Shown here: piece by piece, positions 17,044 through 25,845 of the stretch
Numbering within the stretch: the stretch's first letter is position 1
Layout of the letters: each line of letters opens with the position of its first letter
Source: JACXVD01 sp020446665
GTDB lineage: Bacteria; Pseudomonadota; Alphaproteobacteria; Sphingomonadales; Sphingomonadaceae
DNA length: 64,000 bases
NCBI GenBank assembly: GCA_041396905.1
Contig: JAWKXQ010000001.1
Coordinates: forward strand, 1-64,000
Direction: 5' to 3'
Program-made: the position numbers and the translations under genes
Notes under the pieces: generated by a model
What the model was told of the DNA's origin: nothing
Seen by the model: only the letters and a program-made list of their open reading frames with translations
Database searches by the model: none

Positions 17044-20000
17044 GGCTGCACTCACTTTCCTGCAGCGCCCGTGCGGCCCGCAGCGCGGTTTCGCTGAGCC
17101 AGCCAAGCGCTGACCGGCTGGGCATGAAGAAATAGCCGCCGCCCATCACCTGCACATGCTTCTGCAGCCCTTCCAGCCGCACCGGGCCGGCAGGGGTGGG
17201 AATGGTGAAGCCGCGGGGCAGGGGGGCATCGCCGCGCGAACTGACCGGGTCTGCGCCGATCACCGGGTCCGGTTCCTTGTCCAGCCCGTGAAAGGCCGGG
17301 GCATTGGCCCAGAATTGCTGCACAAATTCGAATTGCCGCTCCAGATCGGTGCAGAAACAGGCGAAGAGCAGGCCCTTCTCCTCGCCGTTCTCGCCCTGCC
17401 GCCGATAGGGGCGGCCCCGCCGCAGCAGGCGGTGGCGATTGGTGATGTCCTGTTCTTCCCGGTCGCCGGGATTCTTGCTGTCGCGGGGGTTGGAACGGCG
17501 AATATGCGAGCCAAACGGGCAGGCCAGCCCTTGCGGATCATCCTGCGCAAAGGAGAAATCATTTTCCGTCACGGCACCTGCCGCCGCATCCCCTTCGCGA
17601 TAGACGGGATGGCCGACCAGAGGCCGCCCGTCACGCCAGCGGCCCATCAGCTTGGCCTTGACCCATTCGGCATCGGGCGTCTGCCCCACCAGCTTGTAGA
17701 GATCGCGATAGCCACCTTCATTGAGCTTGCGCGCGGCTTCGCAGGCTTGCTGGTGGAAGCCGTCCACATCCTGCTTCAACTCGCGCAGCACAAGGAAGGA
17801 GCCATTGCGCCCAAGATCGCGCGGCGCATCGGCAAGGCTGGTATCGCCAAAATCGGTATAGCGCAGCAGATTGCTCCCAATCACCACTGGCAGAGCGCCG
17901 GAAATATCAGCGTCGGCGGGCAGTTTCGGGCTTTCCGGCATATAGCCGGAATCGTTCTTGTATCCGATGATGAACTCGCCCGGTTCCACCACGTCGCGAT
18001 CCGGGACGCCGCGTGTGCTGCGGGTGGAGCCGCGCATGACCGGCTGGGAAATCCCGTCGCGAAAACCGAAATGTTCAAAATCGGCCCGCTCAGCCTCTGG
18101 CCATGCCGGGGCGCAATCGGTGCGATGGAGCAGCTCTCCACCATGATTGCCGAGCAGGACAGAATGCACCATCACCATCCGTTCCAGCGCCTCGGGGGTG
18201 GCGGCATAGAGCAACATCACCGCTTCGGTGGGGTTGTGGCGGTCCGGATTGTCATGCCAGCGCCAGCGATCGGGCGCATCCTCGCCAAAATCGCCCAGAA
18301 CACGGCTGCGCGCAGCCATGCCGGTGCGGAACGGATAGGGCAGGCCGTCCAGCACATCCTTGCAGCGGCGATGGGGCGCATCGAACCGCGCAAGACCTGC
18401 GGCAGAGATAGCGAGAAAGGCTGCTTGCCCCATGGCCAGTGCATCCGCGCTGTCGCTCTGGCCCAGTCCCAGTAATGGCCGGTCGCCAAAGGCGATGGAA
18501 AGCGCGTGGGCAAGCGCATATTCCCGTTCTTGCCCGGCTTCACGGGGGACCTCTTCCAGCACTTTTTCGCGCACCAGTTCGGCAATGGCTTCGTCCCCGC
18601 CGCTGCCCATGGCGCCATCAACCCGCATCGGCCGGCCGCGCACCCAGCACAGCCATTCACCCAGCGATTGCGCCTGAACGGGCAAGCGGAGCGAGAGGCA
18701 GGTGGAATAGGGCAGACGCTTCATACCGCGCAGCACCAGCGCCTGCACCTCATCGCTTTCGACGAGATTTTCCGTGCGCGGCATGGAACTGAAACAGCGC
18801 ACCCATTCTTCTGCCTCGGTCGCGGTCCGGGCAAGGCCTGCGCCGATCCGGATCTGGCCATTATTGCGGATCTGGTCAGAGGTCAGTTCGGGGAAGCGCG
18901 CATACCAGAAAGGGGTAACACGCTGACCTGCACGGGCAAAGCGTTTGAACGCGTCTGAATTCTGCGCACCATCAAGTGCGAGATATCGCGTTTCGGGGAA
19001 ACCTTCCCAATTGCTCCACGCTGCAGTCTGTCCTTCATTTGCGCGGACAATGAAATCTTCGAGATAGCTCTCCCAACTCCCGTCGAAATTTGAATAGAAA
19101 GCGACAGTGCGCGTTCCCGGCAATCGCCACCAGCGGGCAAAGTGGATTGTGCCCATATTCAGGATCAGCCCGGGACGTGAGCCATGCGAAAGCAGCATGC
19201 GGATGCTCCAAAGGCCCAGAGAATGGAGCCATGTTCGGAAAATCCCCGCTTTCAGCTTGCCCACTACAAAGACATGGTTCTGCCGATATCCCGGAAAGTT
19301 CTCACCAGCTGAAATGCGCTCCATCCCGCGATCACTTGGCCGTGCCGTGCTCGGAATATCGCGTGTCTCCGCACGGCGAAGCAGGGTGAAATAGGTCCCC
19401 AGCACGATCCCGATAATTGCCATTGCGAGCAACAAGCCGACAATTGGGGAAACGAAAATGCGTGACACTAGGCCCCCGCCCAACGCGAACCATGCCACAG
19501 TAGTACCAAGCACGAGAGCCAACCCGACGGGCCAGGTCACGATCCGCGAGTCCTTGCTGGCGAAGAAGCTGGCGAAAATTTTCCCCCAGCCAATGCGTTC
19601 GCGGTAGCGGGCGAGGGCGAGACGCATCGTGTCGGTGGCGAGGTGAAACGCATCCCAGCCTTCGCTCTGGGCTTCCTTCATAAGCGCAAGCTGAGCGGGC
19701 GTTGCCTCAGCCTTGAGCACGGGATCAGCGCGCAGGATCTGCCGCAGATGGCCAAGCGTGAGCGAAGGATGGCTGCCACGCGAGGTTTCGCTGGCGACAT
19801 AATCGCGCAGCACGCGCCCGGCGAAATCAGCAAAGCGGGTTTCGCGCTCCACCCGCCTCACCGGGAAATCACCCAGCCCGTTGAAATTCAGTCCGGTCGC
19901 GCCCCACATCTTGCCGTGCAGTTCGACCGCATGGCTGAGCATATAGGGAGCAAGCGGCGAGCCGGCGGGCATTCCGGCCATTTCAAAGACCGGGCGCAGC

Positions 20001-21607
20001 AGGTCCCCCGCACAGGCAGCAATCTGCTCCAGCGCGGGTTGGATTGGTCCGTCGCAGCTCAGTTCGAAGACAATATCCAGCCCGCGTTCGGATTCCAGTG
20101 CGGCAAGCGAGGCGAAATGGAGCAGCCCTGTCTGGTCCAGCGCATCGCGCACCGGGTCTTTGGCCGGGTGGCCCAGCCTTGCGATCAGCGCTTCCAGTTC
20201 TTCCTTGCTCGCCCCTGATGTAACCGGAGCGATGACAAGGAACATGCTCTGCTGACTGGCAAGGCTGGAATAGGTCATCACCATGTGGCGCGGAAAGGGG
20301 CCGGCATAGGTCAACTTGCCAGCCTTGCCCGGCACAGGGCGAAGGTTCTCGCGCTTGAGCAATTCCATGAACAGCCCGGCGATTTGCCCCATCGCGTGAT
20401 GCTCACCCAGGCAGCGATGCGGGCCGACGCCAAACAGAAGATCCGGCTCTTTCGGGGTGCCATCCCGGTTGGTCCGGTCAATCCGGAAGCTTTCCGGATC
20501 ATCCCATTCGCGTGGATCGCGCAAAGCGGACATGGTGGAAACCAGCAGGCTGGACCCGGCGGGAATGGCATGGGTGCGCCCGTCTATCGTCAGCTCGGTA
20601 TCGTTGGGGCAATAGCGCCACTGGCCGGGGGCGAGGGCGGGGTTCAGGCGGCCAGCCTCCAGCACCACCTTGCGCATCGTTTCCCGGTCCCCTTCGCGCG
20701 CGGCCTTGCGCGCAAGGGCCATCGCATCCGGACGCTTAAGCAGTTCCATCAGCATATTGGCATTGGCCAGCGTATTGGTAGGAACGAACCCAACAGCCAG
20801 CCCGATCAGCATGGCGCGAATTTCCTTGTCGGTCAGGTCGCTGCCTTGCTGGGCGAGGAGGAAGCGCTCGACCAGCGTATCGCGCGCGGCGATTTCCTGA
20901 CTGCCCTTGTGCAGCACCAGCCGGTGCCGCTCTATCGCATCGTCAATCAGCGCGGTCAGGCGCTGGCTTGCATGGACCGCCAGCCGCCGCGTTTCCTCAT
21001 TGCCAAAAGGATCGCCAAAGAGATAGGCGGACAGCGCCATGGTCCAGTCACCAAACAGGTCAGGATCGGGGCATTGCAGCCCGAAATAGCGCAGGCAGAT
21101 TTCCGTGGGGACGCGCTTGATCAGGTCTGCGACTACGTCCATCTGGCCGGGGCAGTTATCGAGCAGGGCAGCGGTGAAGCTCTCTGCCATGTGCCCGATG
21201 CGGTCCTTGTCTTCCGGGCGCAGGACAGAGCGCAGGATCGCATGGAGCCGGTCATGCGGCGCGCCATCCAGCCCCAGCAAGAAGCTCGCCCCTTCGCCCA
21301 GTTCGGCCATTTCCGGGCCAAAGGGCACACGGAAATCCGCCGGACGAAGGAGGATTTCGCGCACTTGCTCCGCGCGCGTGACATGCAGCAATCCGGCGAA
21401 TGGGAGGACCGGGCGGTGCCGCCGCGAAAAGGCATAAATCGGCCCGAATGCCTTCTGGGTGAGCCGTGCGGCAAGGCGGCCCATCGCGCTGTCCGGTTCC
21501 AGCCGGTCGAGCGAGAAAGTCCAGCCGGGAGGGAAGCTGACAGTGTCCGATCTGCTATGGTTCGGGTCAGATTGCTGATGCAAGCTGGGATATTTCGAAA
21601 CGGGCAT
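17036..21607 (-). CDS. cytochrome P450 / DyP-type peroxidase fusion, 1523 aa
   Basis: A single uninterrupted frame joins two haem enzymes. Residues 1-450 are a P450: K-helix ExxR at E317-R320 and the haem loop FGVGPHRCLG with Cys399. The I-helix reads LAVGFVPTNT, so the acidic residue before the conserved Thr277 appears replaced by Pro. Residues 455-680 are unassigned; two membrane helices follow at about 690-712 and 717-742. A segment at 775-940 (TIHFARWWRLPG, FYSNFDGSWESYL) is of unknown fold. The C-terminal third is DyP: GFRDG at 1181-1185 with catalytic Asp1184, likely distal Arg1275 (FLVLRELKQD) and proximal His1368 in SHIRRSNPR. The ATG at 21607 has GGAGG upstream. It sits 32 bp after the SARP-like gene. 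Confidence 0.9.
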   Translation of the reverse strand: MPVSKYPSLHQQSDPNHSRSDTVSFPPGWTFSLDRLEPDSAMGRLAARLTQKAFGPIYAFSRRHRPVLPFAGLLHVTRAEQVREILLRPADFRVPFGPEMAELGEGASFLLGLDGAPHDRLHAILRSVLRPEDKDRIGHMAESFTAALLDNCPGQMDVVADLIKRVPTEICLRYFGLQCPDPDLFGDWTMALSAYLFGDPFGNEETRRLAVHASQRLTALIDDAIERHRLVLHKGSQEIAARDTLVERFLLAQQGSDLTDKEIRAMLIGLAVGFVPTNTLANANMLMELLKRPDAMALARKAAREGDRETMRKVVLEAGRLNPALAPGQWRYCPNDTELTIDGRTHAIPAGSSLLVSTMSALRDPREWDDPESFRIDRTNRDGTPKEPDLLFGVGPHRCLGEHHAMGQIAGLFMELLKRENLRPVPGKAGKLTYAGPFPRHMVMTYSSLASQQSMFLVIAPVTSGASKEELEALIARLGHPAKDPVRDALDQTGLLHFASLAALESERGLDIVFELSCDGPIQPALEQIAACAGDLLRPVFEMAGMPAGSPLAPYMLSHAVELHGKMWGATGLNFNGLGDFPVRRVERETRFADFAGRVLRDYVASETSRGSHPSLTLGHLRQILRADPVLKAEATPAQLALMKEAQSEGWDAFHLATDTMRLALARYRERIGWGKIFASFFASKDSRIVTWPVGLALVLGTTVAWFALGGGLVSRIFVSPIVGLLLAMAIIGIVLGTYFTLLRRAETRDIPSTARPSDRGMERISAGENFPGYRQNHVFVVGKLKAGIFRTWLHSLGLWSIRMLLSHGSRPGLILNMGTIHFARWWRLPGTRTVAFYSNFDGSWESYLEDFIVRANEGQTAAWSNWEGFPETRYLALDGAQNSDAFKRFARAGQRVTPFWYARFPELTSDQIRNNGQIRIGAGLARTATEAEEWVRCFSSMPRTENLVESDEVQALVLRGMKRLPYSTCLSLRLPVQAQSLGEWLCWVRGRPMRVDGAMGSGGDEAIAELVREKVLEEVPREAGQEREYALAHALSIAFGDRPLLGLGQSDSADALAMGQAAFLAISAAGLARFDAPHRRCKDVLDGLPYPFRTGMAARSRVLGDFGEDAPDRWRWHDNPDRHNPTEAVMLLYAATPEALERMVMVHSVLLGNHGGELLHRTDCAPAWPEAERADFEHFGFRDGISQPVMRGSTRSTRGVPDRDVVEPGEFIIGYKNDSGYMPESPKLPADADISGALPVVIGSNLLRYTDFGDTSLADAPRDLGRNGSFLVLRELKQDVDGFHQQACEAARKLNEGGYRDLYKLVGQTPDAEWVKAKLMGRWRDGRPLVGHPVYREGDAAAGAVTENDFSFAQDDPQGLACPFGSHIRRSNPRDSKNPGDREEQDITNRHRLLRRGRPYRRQGENGEEKGLLFACFCTDLERQFEFVQQFWANAPAFHGLDKEPDPVIGADPVSSRGDAPLPRGFTIPTPAGPVRLEGLQKHVQVMGGGYFFMPSRSALGWLSETALRAARALQESECSHG

Positions 21608-21639
21608 GGTCAATCGGCCTCCGCGAGCGGCTTTCTTCG

Positions 21640-23310
21640 TTAGTCGGACATGGCAGCGGCCAGGTTCAATTGTGCTTTGAGATATGCGCCATGCTCTGCG
21701 CCGATAAAGGGCAGCCAATCGACATGCGCTGTTGTGAAGCGGGGCTGTGCCCGCTGCAATTCAGCCAGAGCAGACCGGGCGGCGGGCAAATCTCCCAGCT
21801 CGCAACGGGCGCAAATGATCGCCAGATGCGGCACCCAATAGCCGCTGCGCAGCGCCAGCGAATGATCTGCCAGCATGATTGCCTGATCATATTCCTTCAG
21901 CAACAGTTGCACCATCGCCTGTTCGCCCAGAATATAGAACAGGTCCGGATCATTGGGGCTGAGACTGACGGCGGTCTCCAGTTCCCGCATCGCTTCGGCA
22001 AATTCCCCTTTGAGATAGAGCGCGCTGCCGAGCTGGGCATGGGCCATCATCAGGCTGGGATTCAGCTCCAGCGCCCGCCGCAGAAGGGCCTCTGCACGCA
22101 AGGGCTGGCGCAGGAATATCTCTGCAATCCCCGCAAGCATATGCCCGCGCGCATCCTCCGGGTCGCTCAGGATCGCCTTTTGCGCCGATCGCCGGACTTG
22201 TCGGATACTGTCTTCGCTGGCGCGTTCCATCCAGAGCTGGCGGACTTGCAGCCAGCACAGCTGGATCATGGCTTCGGATGATGTCGGGTTCTGCGCCAGC
22301 GCCTGTTCGAAACAGCTGCGCGCCTGTGCATTCCCGCTTTCGCTCAACTGGTTGAGATGCCAGCGGCCGCGCCAGATCAGTTCTGCCACGCTCTGGCGTG
22401 CCTGTTCCATGCGGCTGGCGCGTTGCTGTTCCTGCGCGTCAATTGTGCGGTCGAGAATGGCCGCAAGCACCACCATCAAACGGTCAAGCGCAGCCGAACT
22501 GCCAGTGGCAGGCCATTCGATCTGTTCGCTGCGCAAATTGCGGCCAGTGGCCGTGTCACTCAATGTGATCCGCAAATGATGCGCCGTGCCCGTGACGCGC
22601 ACGGCGCCTTCCAGGGCATAGGCAGCCCCCAGCCGATCATGCACTTCGCGCAAATCGGCATTGCCGCTGATGAAGGCAAAACTGCTGCTGCGGGACAGGA
22701 CCGGGAGCCAGCGCATCCGCGCCAGCCGTTCGATCAGGTCATCCGCAATGCCATCGGCGATTGCCCCCGTCTCGTCATTCGCAGGGTCGCAGGTGAAGCG
22801 CAGCACGGCGAGGGCCGTGCGATCCGGCACCTCGGCCGCAGCGGGGCGGGGGGCAGCGGAAACTTCCTGTTCCAGCAGAGTTTCGAGCTGATCCTGTGCC
22901 AGACGCTGCCGTTCAAGGCGGAGCCAGTCTTCGAAATTCTCTTCCCCGGCCAGATCCAGCCCTTCCAGCAATTGCCCGGAGGGAGGAGAGGCCGCAAGCG
23001 CATCAATTTCAAACTGCGCCAGATCCAGCATCACGCTGCTGCGGTCTGCCTTCAACACACCGTCACTATCAGGATCGATCAGCTTTCTGAGGTTGGAGAT
23101 TTCGCGGCGCAGGCTGGCATTGGCCTGGTCCGGCGCGCGGTTGCACCACAACATGTCCTGCAACCAGCCCCGGCTGCGTTCCCCGCCATTGGTCAGGGCC
23201 AGCATTGCCAGCATCGCCTGACTACGCTTGCTGCGAATATCGATCCGATTGCCATCAGGGCCGAGCAGGCGAAACGCCCCCATCAGTCTCAGCGAAAAGC
23301 TGCGCCCCAT
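21640..23310 (-). CDS. SARP/AfsR-like transcriptional regulator with TPR repeats
   Basis: This 556-aa protein opens with an OmpR/SARP-type winged helix (FSLRLMGAFRLLGPDG, SKRSQAMLAMLAL, ANASLRREISNLRKL; residues 5-105). The middle has a segment seen in bacterial adenylate-cyclase-like/TPR regulators (DRTALAVLRF, GIADDLIERLARMRWLPVLSR, LGAAYALEGAVR). The C-terminal half is a series of TPR helices (SEAMIQLCWLQ, LRRALELNPSLMMAHAQLGSALYLKGEF). There is no sign of an ATPase domain. It is the first gene of the operon that carries the P450-DyP fusion and is divergent from a methyltransferase-like/ECF sigma pair, so it probably regulates both directions. Confidence 0.85.
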   Translation of the reverse strand: MGRSFSLRLMGAFRLLGPDGNRIDIRSKRSQAMLAMLALTNGGERSRGWLQDMLWCNRAPDQANASLRREISNLRKLIDPDSDGVLKADRSSVMLDLAQFEIDALAASPPSGQLLEGLDLAGEENFEDWLRLERQRLAQDQLETLLEQEVSAAPRPAAAEVPDRTALAVLRFTCDPANDETGAIADGIADDLIERLARMRWLPVLSRSSSFAFISGNADLREVHDRLGAAYALEGAVRVTGTAHHLRITLSDTATGRNLRSEQIEWPATGSSAALDRLMVVLAAILDRTIDAQEQQRASRMEQARQSVAELIWRGRWHLNQLSESGNAQARSCFEQALAQNPTSSEAMIQLCWLQVRQLWMERASEDSIRQVRRSAQKAILSDPEDARGHMLAGIAEIFLRQPLRAEALLRRALELNPSLMMAHAQLGSALYLKGEFAEAMRELETAVSLSPNDPDLFYILGEQAMVQLLLKEYDQAIMLADHSLALRSGYWVPHLAIICARCELGDLPAARSALAELQRAQPRFTTAHVDWLPFIGAEHGAYLKAQLNLAAAMSD

Positions 23311-23360
23311 CGTGTTTCCCTGATTGCCCCTGCTGCTTGGGTTAACAGCCCCTCAGTTAT

Positions 23361-23378
23361 TTCACAATTTTTTCACGA
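23361..23378 (+). promoter_or_regulatory. candidate SARP direct-repeat operator
   Basis: TTCACAA (23361-23367) and TTCACGA (23372-23378) are heptamers repeated with 11-bp pitch and a TTTT spacer. SARP-type winged-helix proteins are known to bind direct heptamer repeats with this pitch. The site sits in the 120-bp divergent promoter between the SARP-like gene and the methyltransferase-like gene. Confidence 0.5.
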
Positions 23379-23430
23379 AACCAGCCGGCATTTTCGCATT
23401 TCCCGGACGGGGACAGCCTAGCCCGGCTAC

Positions 23431-24138
23431 ATGGAAAACACCCGAGACCCCGAAGAAATGCTGGACCGGCTGCTGGACCAGATGGAGCGTGGCCGCCCGA
23501 CCGTGGCCGCGCATCAGCTGGTCGGCATGCTGGATGCAGCGGTGACCGACATGGAAAGCGCGGCGCGCTGGAAGGCTGCGCTTGCGTGTCATCCAATCAG
23601 CGAGATGTTTGCCTTTGACCGGGTGGCAGATGCGCCGGCTGCAGGTGGTGCCTTGCAAGCAGCATTGGATGCGCTGGATTTTCATGCTGCCTCTGCCTTG
23701 CGGTTGCGGCTGGCGAAGGAAGCGGTTCGCGGTGCGCGGCAAAGGAGGCAGCGGATATTGCTGCTGGATGAGGGCGGCAAGGCGAATGGCGAACAAGCCA
23801 GCGCGGGTGCCTATGATGTGATCGTTGCGGCATTCGCCATCGGCTGGATTGCGCCGGACCAGCTGGCGGGCTGGATTGGCTGCCAGTCCGGTCAGCTGGC
23901 ACCGGGTGGGCAATTGCTCGTCAGCTCCTTCCTGCCCAGCCATATCGGGCGCGGCTGGCGGCGACTGCAGCCCCAGGCAGAGCCCTATTCTCACGATGAA
24001 GACACCATTCGCGCAGCGGCCCGATTGCATGGGCTGGAGCTGCGCTATTTCCGCGATGCGGCCAATTGCATCGCCTGGTGCCAGATCATTCGCCCGTCTG
24101 AGGGCAATCTTCCGGGGGGGCAAAACCATGACCAATGA
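23431..24138 (+). CDS. methyltransferase-like protein of unknown substrate
   Basis: The 235-aa product begins MENTRDPEEMLDRLLDQMERGRP and has helical N-terminal sequence. Its C-terminal half resembles the later strands of a class I SAM-dependent methyltransferase: AYDVIVAAFAIGWI, GQLAPGGQLLVSSFLPSHIG and RLHGLELRYFRD. The usual glycine-rich SAM loop (GxGxG) is not evident, so SAM binding is uncertain and the protein may be degenerate or a regulator. It overlaps the ECF sigma gene by 11 bp, so the two are co-translated. No membrane segment is seen. Confidence 0.65.
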   Translation: MENTRDPEEMLDRLLDQMERGRPTVAAHQLVGMLDAAVTDMESAARWKAALACHPISEMFAFDRVADAPAAGGALQAALDALDFHAASALRLRLAKEAVRGARQRRQRILLLDEGGKANGEQASAGAYDVIVAAFAIGWIAPDQLAGWIGCQSGQLAPGGQLLVSSFLPSHIGRGWRRLQPQAEPYSHDEDTIRAAARLHGLELRYFRDAANCIAWCQIIRPSEGNLPGGQNHDQ

Positions 24139-24679
24139 AACCTTGCTGGCGCAGATTGCTGGTGGAGACAGGCAGGCATTCGACCAGCTTTATCGGCAGA
24201 TGTATTCCAGCCTCGTGGCGCAATGTCTGGCCTTTCTGAAACAGGACCTTCCACTGGCAGAGGATGCGGTGGATGAAGCCTTTGTCGATATCTGGCGCTT
24301 TGCCGGAAATTATGACGGACGGGGCTCAGCCAGCGGCTGGATCCGCCGCATCGCACGCAACAAGGCGATTGATCTGTTGCGCAAATTGCCCGGCGGTGAG
24401 GCTCTGAGCGATCCGGCCGAGCTGCTATCCTGGCGCGATGAAAGTCCGGGGCCGGAAGAGATGGCGCTGCGCGCAGATCAGGACCGGCATATATTGGTGC
24501 TGCTCGATGGGTTGAGCACGGAGCATAGGGAAGTGGTGGTGCTGCACTATTACAGCAATATGAAGCTGTGTGAGATTGCAGACGCGACCGGGGCAGCCGA
24601 AGGGACGGTAAAGTCCCGCCTGTTCCATGCGCGCAAACTGCTCCGCCAGAAGCTGGAGCATCTCGGGGTCAATGCCTGA
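24128..24679 (+). CDS. ECF-family RNA polymerase sigma factor
   Basis: The 183-aa product contains sigma region 2 (DQLYRQMYSSLVAQCLAFLKQ, AEDAVDEAFVDIWRFA, RGSASGWIRRIARNKAIDLLR) and region 4 (LSTEHREVVVLHYYSNMKLCEIAD then EGTVKSRLFHARKLLRQKL). It has no region 1 or 3, as expected for ECF factors. ATG 24128 gives the full region 2 and overlaps the upstream gene. It converges with the LuxR-type gene, with two bases between stops. The anti-sigma-like protein at 16375-17043 is the only obvious partner in the window. Confidence 0.93.
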   Translation: MTNETLLAQIAGGDRQAFDQLYRQMYSSLVAQCLAFLKQDLPLAEDAVDEAFVDIWRFAGNYDGRGSASGWIRRIARNKAIDLLRKLPGGEALSDPAELLSWRDESPGPEEMALRADQDRHILVLLDGLSTEHREVVVLHYYSNMKLCEIADATGAAEGTVKSRLFHARKLLRQKLEHLGVNA

Positions 24680-24681
24680 CC

Positions 24682-25758
24682 CTATCCCAGCGCGACAATG
24701 CTGGCGAGGATCAGGCGCACCAGATCCGCCTGCCCGCGTGTGCCGGTCTTGGCGTAGATCCGTTTGGAATAGAGCCGCGCTGTCTCCACCGTGATGCCCA
24801 GCTGTGGCGCGGCTTCGGCTATCTTGACCCCGCGGCTGATCATCAGCGCCAGTTGCGCCTCGGTCTCGGTCAGGCCAAACAGATCGCGCAGCTGGCTGGC
24901 GCGCTCGCTGCTGCCGGGCTGTTCGCCGTGGACATAGGCAACGATCACCGGCCCGCCGGCCCGTTCGCGCATGGCGCCGCGTGCGGTCGTCAGCAGCATG
25001 TCGAGCCAGGGCTCGTCGCACAGGTGGATCGCGCGGGAATGTTCCTCCCCCCGGCGGATAGCCTCCAGAAAGCGCCGTAATCCGCCCTGAGCCTCGCGCA
25101 GCACCGGCTCCAGCTTGCCTGCGGGCGTGCGGCGCAGTGCCTGGCCATCTTGCAACAGCGCCTCGGCCGTGTCGCTCAATTCGACAATGCGCCCGGCGGG
25201 GTCGAGCATGACCCAGCCGAAATTGAGCCGCCGGATCACTTCGCTGGTGATCCCCGCGCGCAGACGTTCTCGTTCCAGGGCGCCCCATGTACGCAGAGCG
25301 ATGGCGAGATGTTCGGCAAGGCTGGCGATCAGCGCAGCATCCGATGCGCTGAAATCCCGCCCCTGCCGCATGGCGATGATCCACAGCGATGCGCCAGCGG
25401 GTTCTTCCACCCGCATCACCCGCAGATGATCGGGGGTGTCCTCTGCCATCACATCGCCAAACGGGTGCTGTTCCATCGGCATGGCGATGTCTGCCAATTC
25501 GCTCCCGCGATAGACGCGGCCAGTCCTCAGCAGGCTGGCAGAGCTGTCGGGCATGGTGGTTGTCACCCGCGGCAGAGCGTCTTGCTCGACTAGAGTAAAG
25601 CGCGGTTCCTCGCGGCCGCTGCGCATGACTATCAGTGTCTTGCTCGCCCCGATCCGACGGCTGAGCACGGTCAGGAAATCCGCCCACAGGGCAGAGCCCA
25701 AGGTCCCGCGATGAAGCATCGCGACGAGGTCTCCGGCTTCGAGCAGAGTGACGGCCAT
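24682..25758 (-). CDS. LuxR-type HTH transcriptional regulator
   Basis: The 358-aa product ends with a LuxR/GerE helix-turn-helix (LRDLFGLTETEAQLALMISRG, KIAEAAPQLGITVETARLYSKRIYAKTGTRGQADLVRLI). The N-terminal part is a sensor of unknown ligand with GAF/PAS-like traits (IIAMRQGRDFSASDAALIASLAEHLAIAL and WVMLDPAGRIVELSDTAEALL). No phosphorylation domain or autoinducer-binding signature is clear. It converges on the ECF sigma gene and is divergent from cysD, sharing an 87-bp promoter region with a short palindrome. Confidence 0.87.
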   Translation of the reverse strand: MAVTLLEAGDLVAMLHRGTLGSALWADFLTVLSRRIGASKTLIVMRSGREEPRFTLVEQDALPRVTTTMPDSSASLLRTGRVYRGSELADIAMPMEQHPFGDVMAEDTPDHLRVMRVEEPAGASLWIIAMRQGRDFSASDAALIASLAEHLAIALRTWGALERERLRAGITSEVIRRLNFGWVMLDPAGRIVELSDTAEALLQDGQALRRTPAGKLEPVLREAQGGLRRFLEAIRRGEEHSRAIHLCDEPWLDMLLTTARGAMRERAGGPVIVAYVHGEQPGSSERASQLRDLFGLTETEAQLALMISRGVKIAEAAPQLGITVETARLYSKRIYAKTGTRGQADLVRLILASIVALG

Positions 25759-25769
25759 ATCGCTCTATA

Positions 25770-25781
25770 TCCCATTTGGGA
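25770..25781. promoter_or_regulatory. palindrome in the luxR-type/cysD divergent promoter
   Basis: TCCCA-TT-TGGGA is a 12-bp inverted repeat 12 bp from the LuxR-type start and 65 bp from the cysD start. It could be an operator for either gene. The protein that would bind is not known. Confidence 0.35.
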
Positions 25782-25845
25782 ACTGCAGAGGCAAGGCGAA
25801 TCCGTCACACGCCCCGTAAGACCGAAAGCGAGCCAAGGAAAATCC

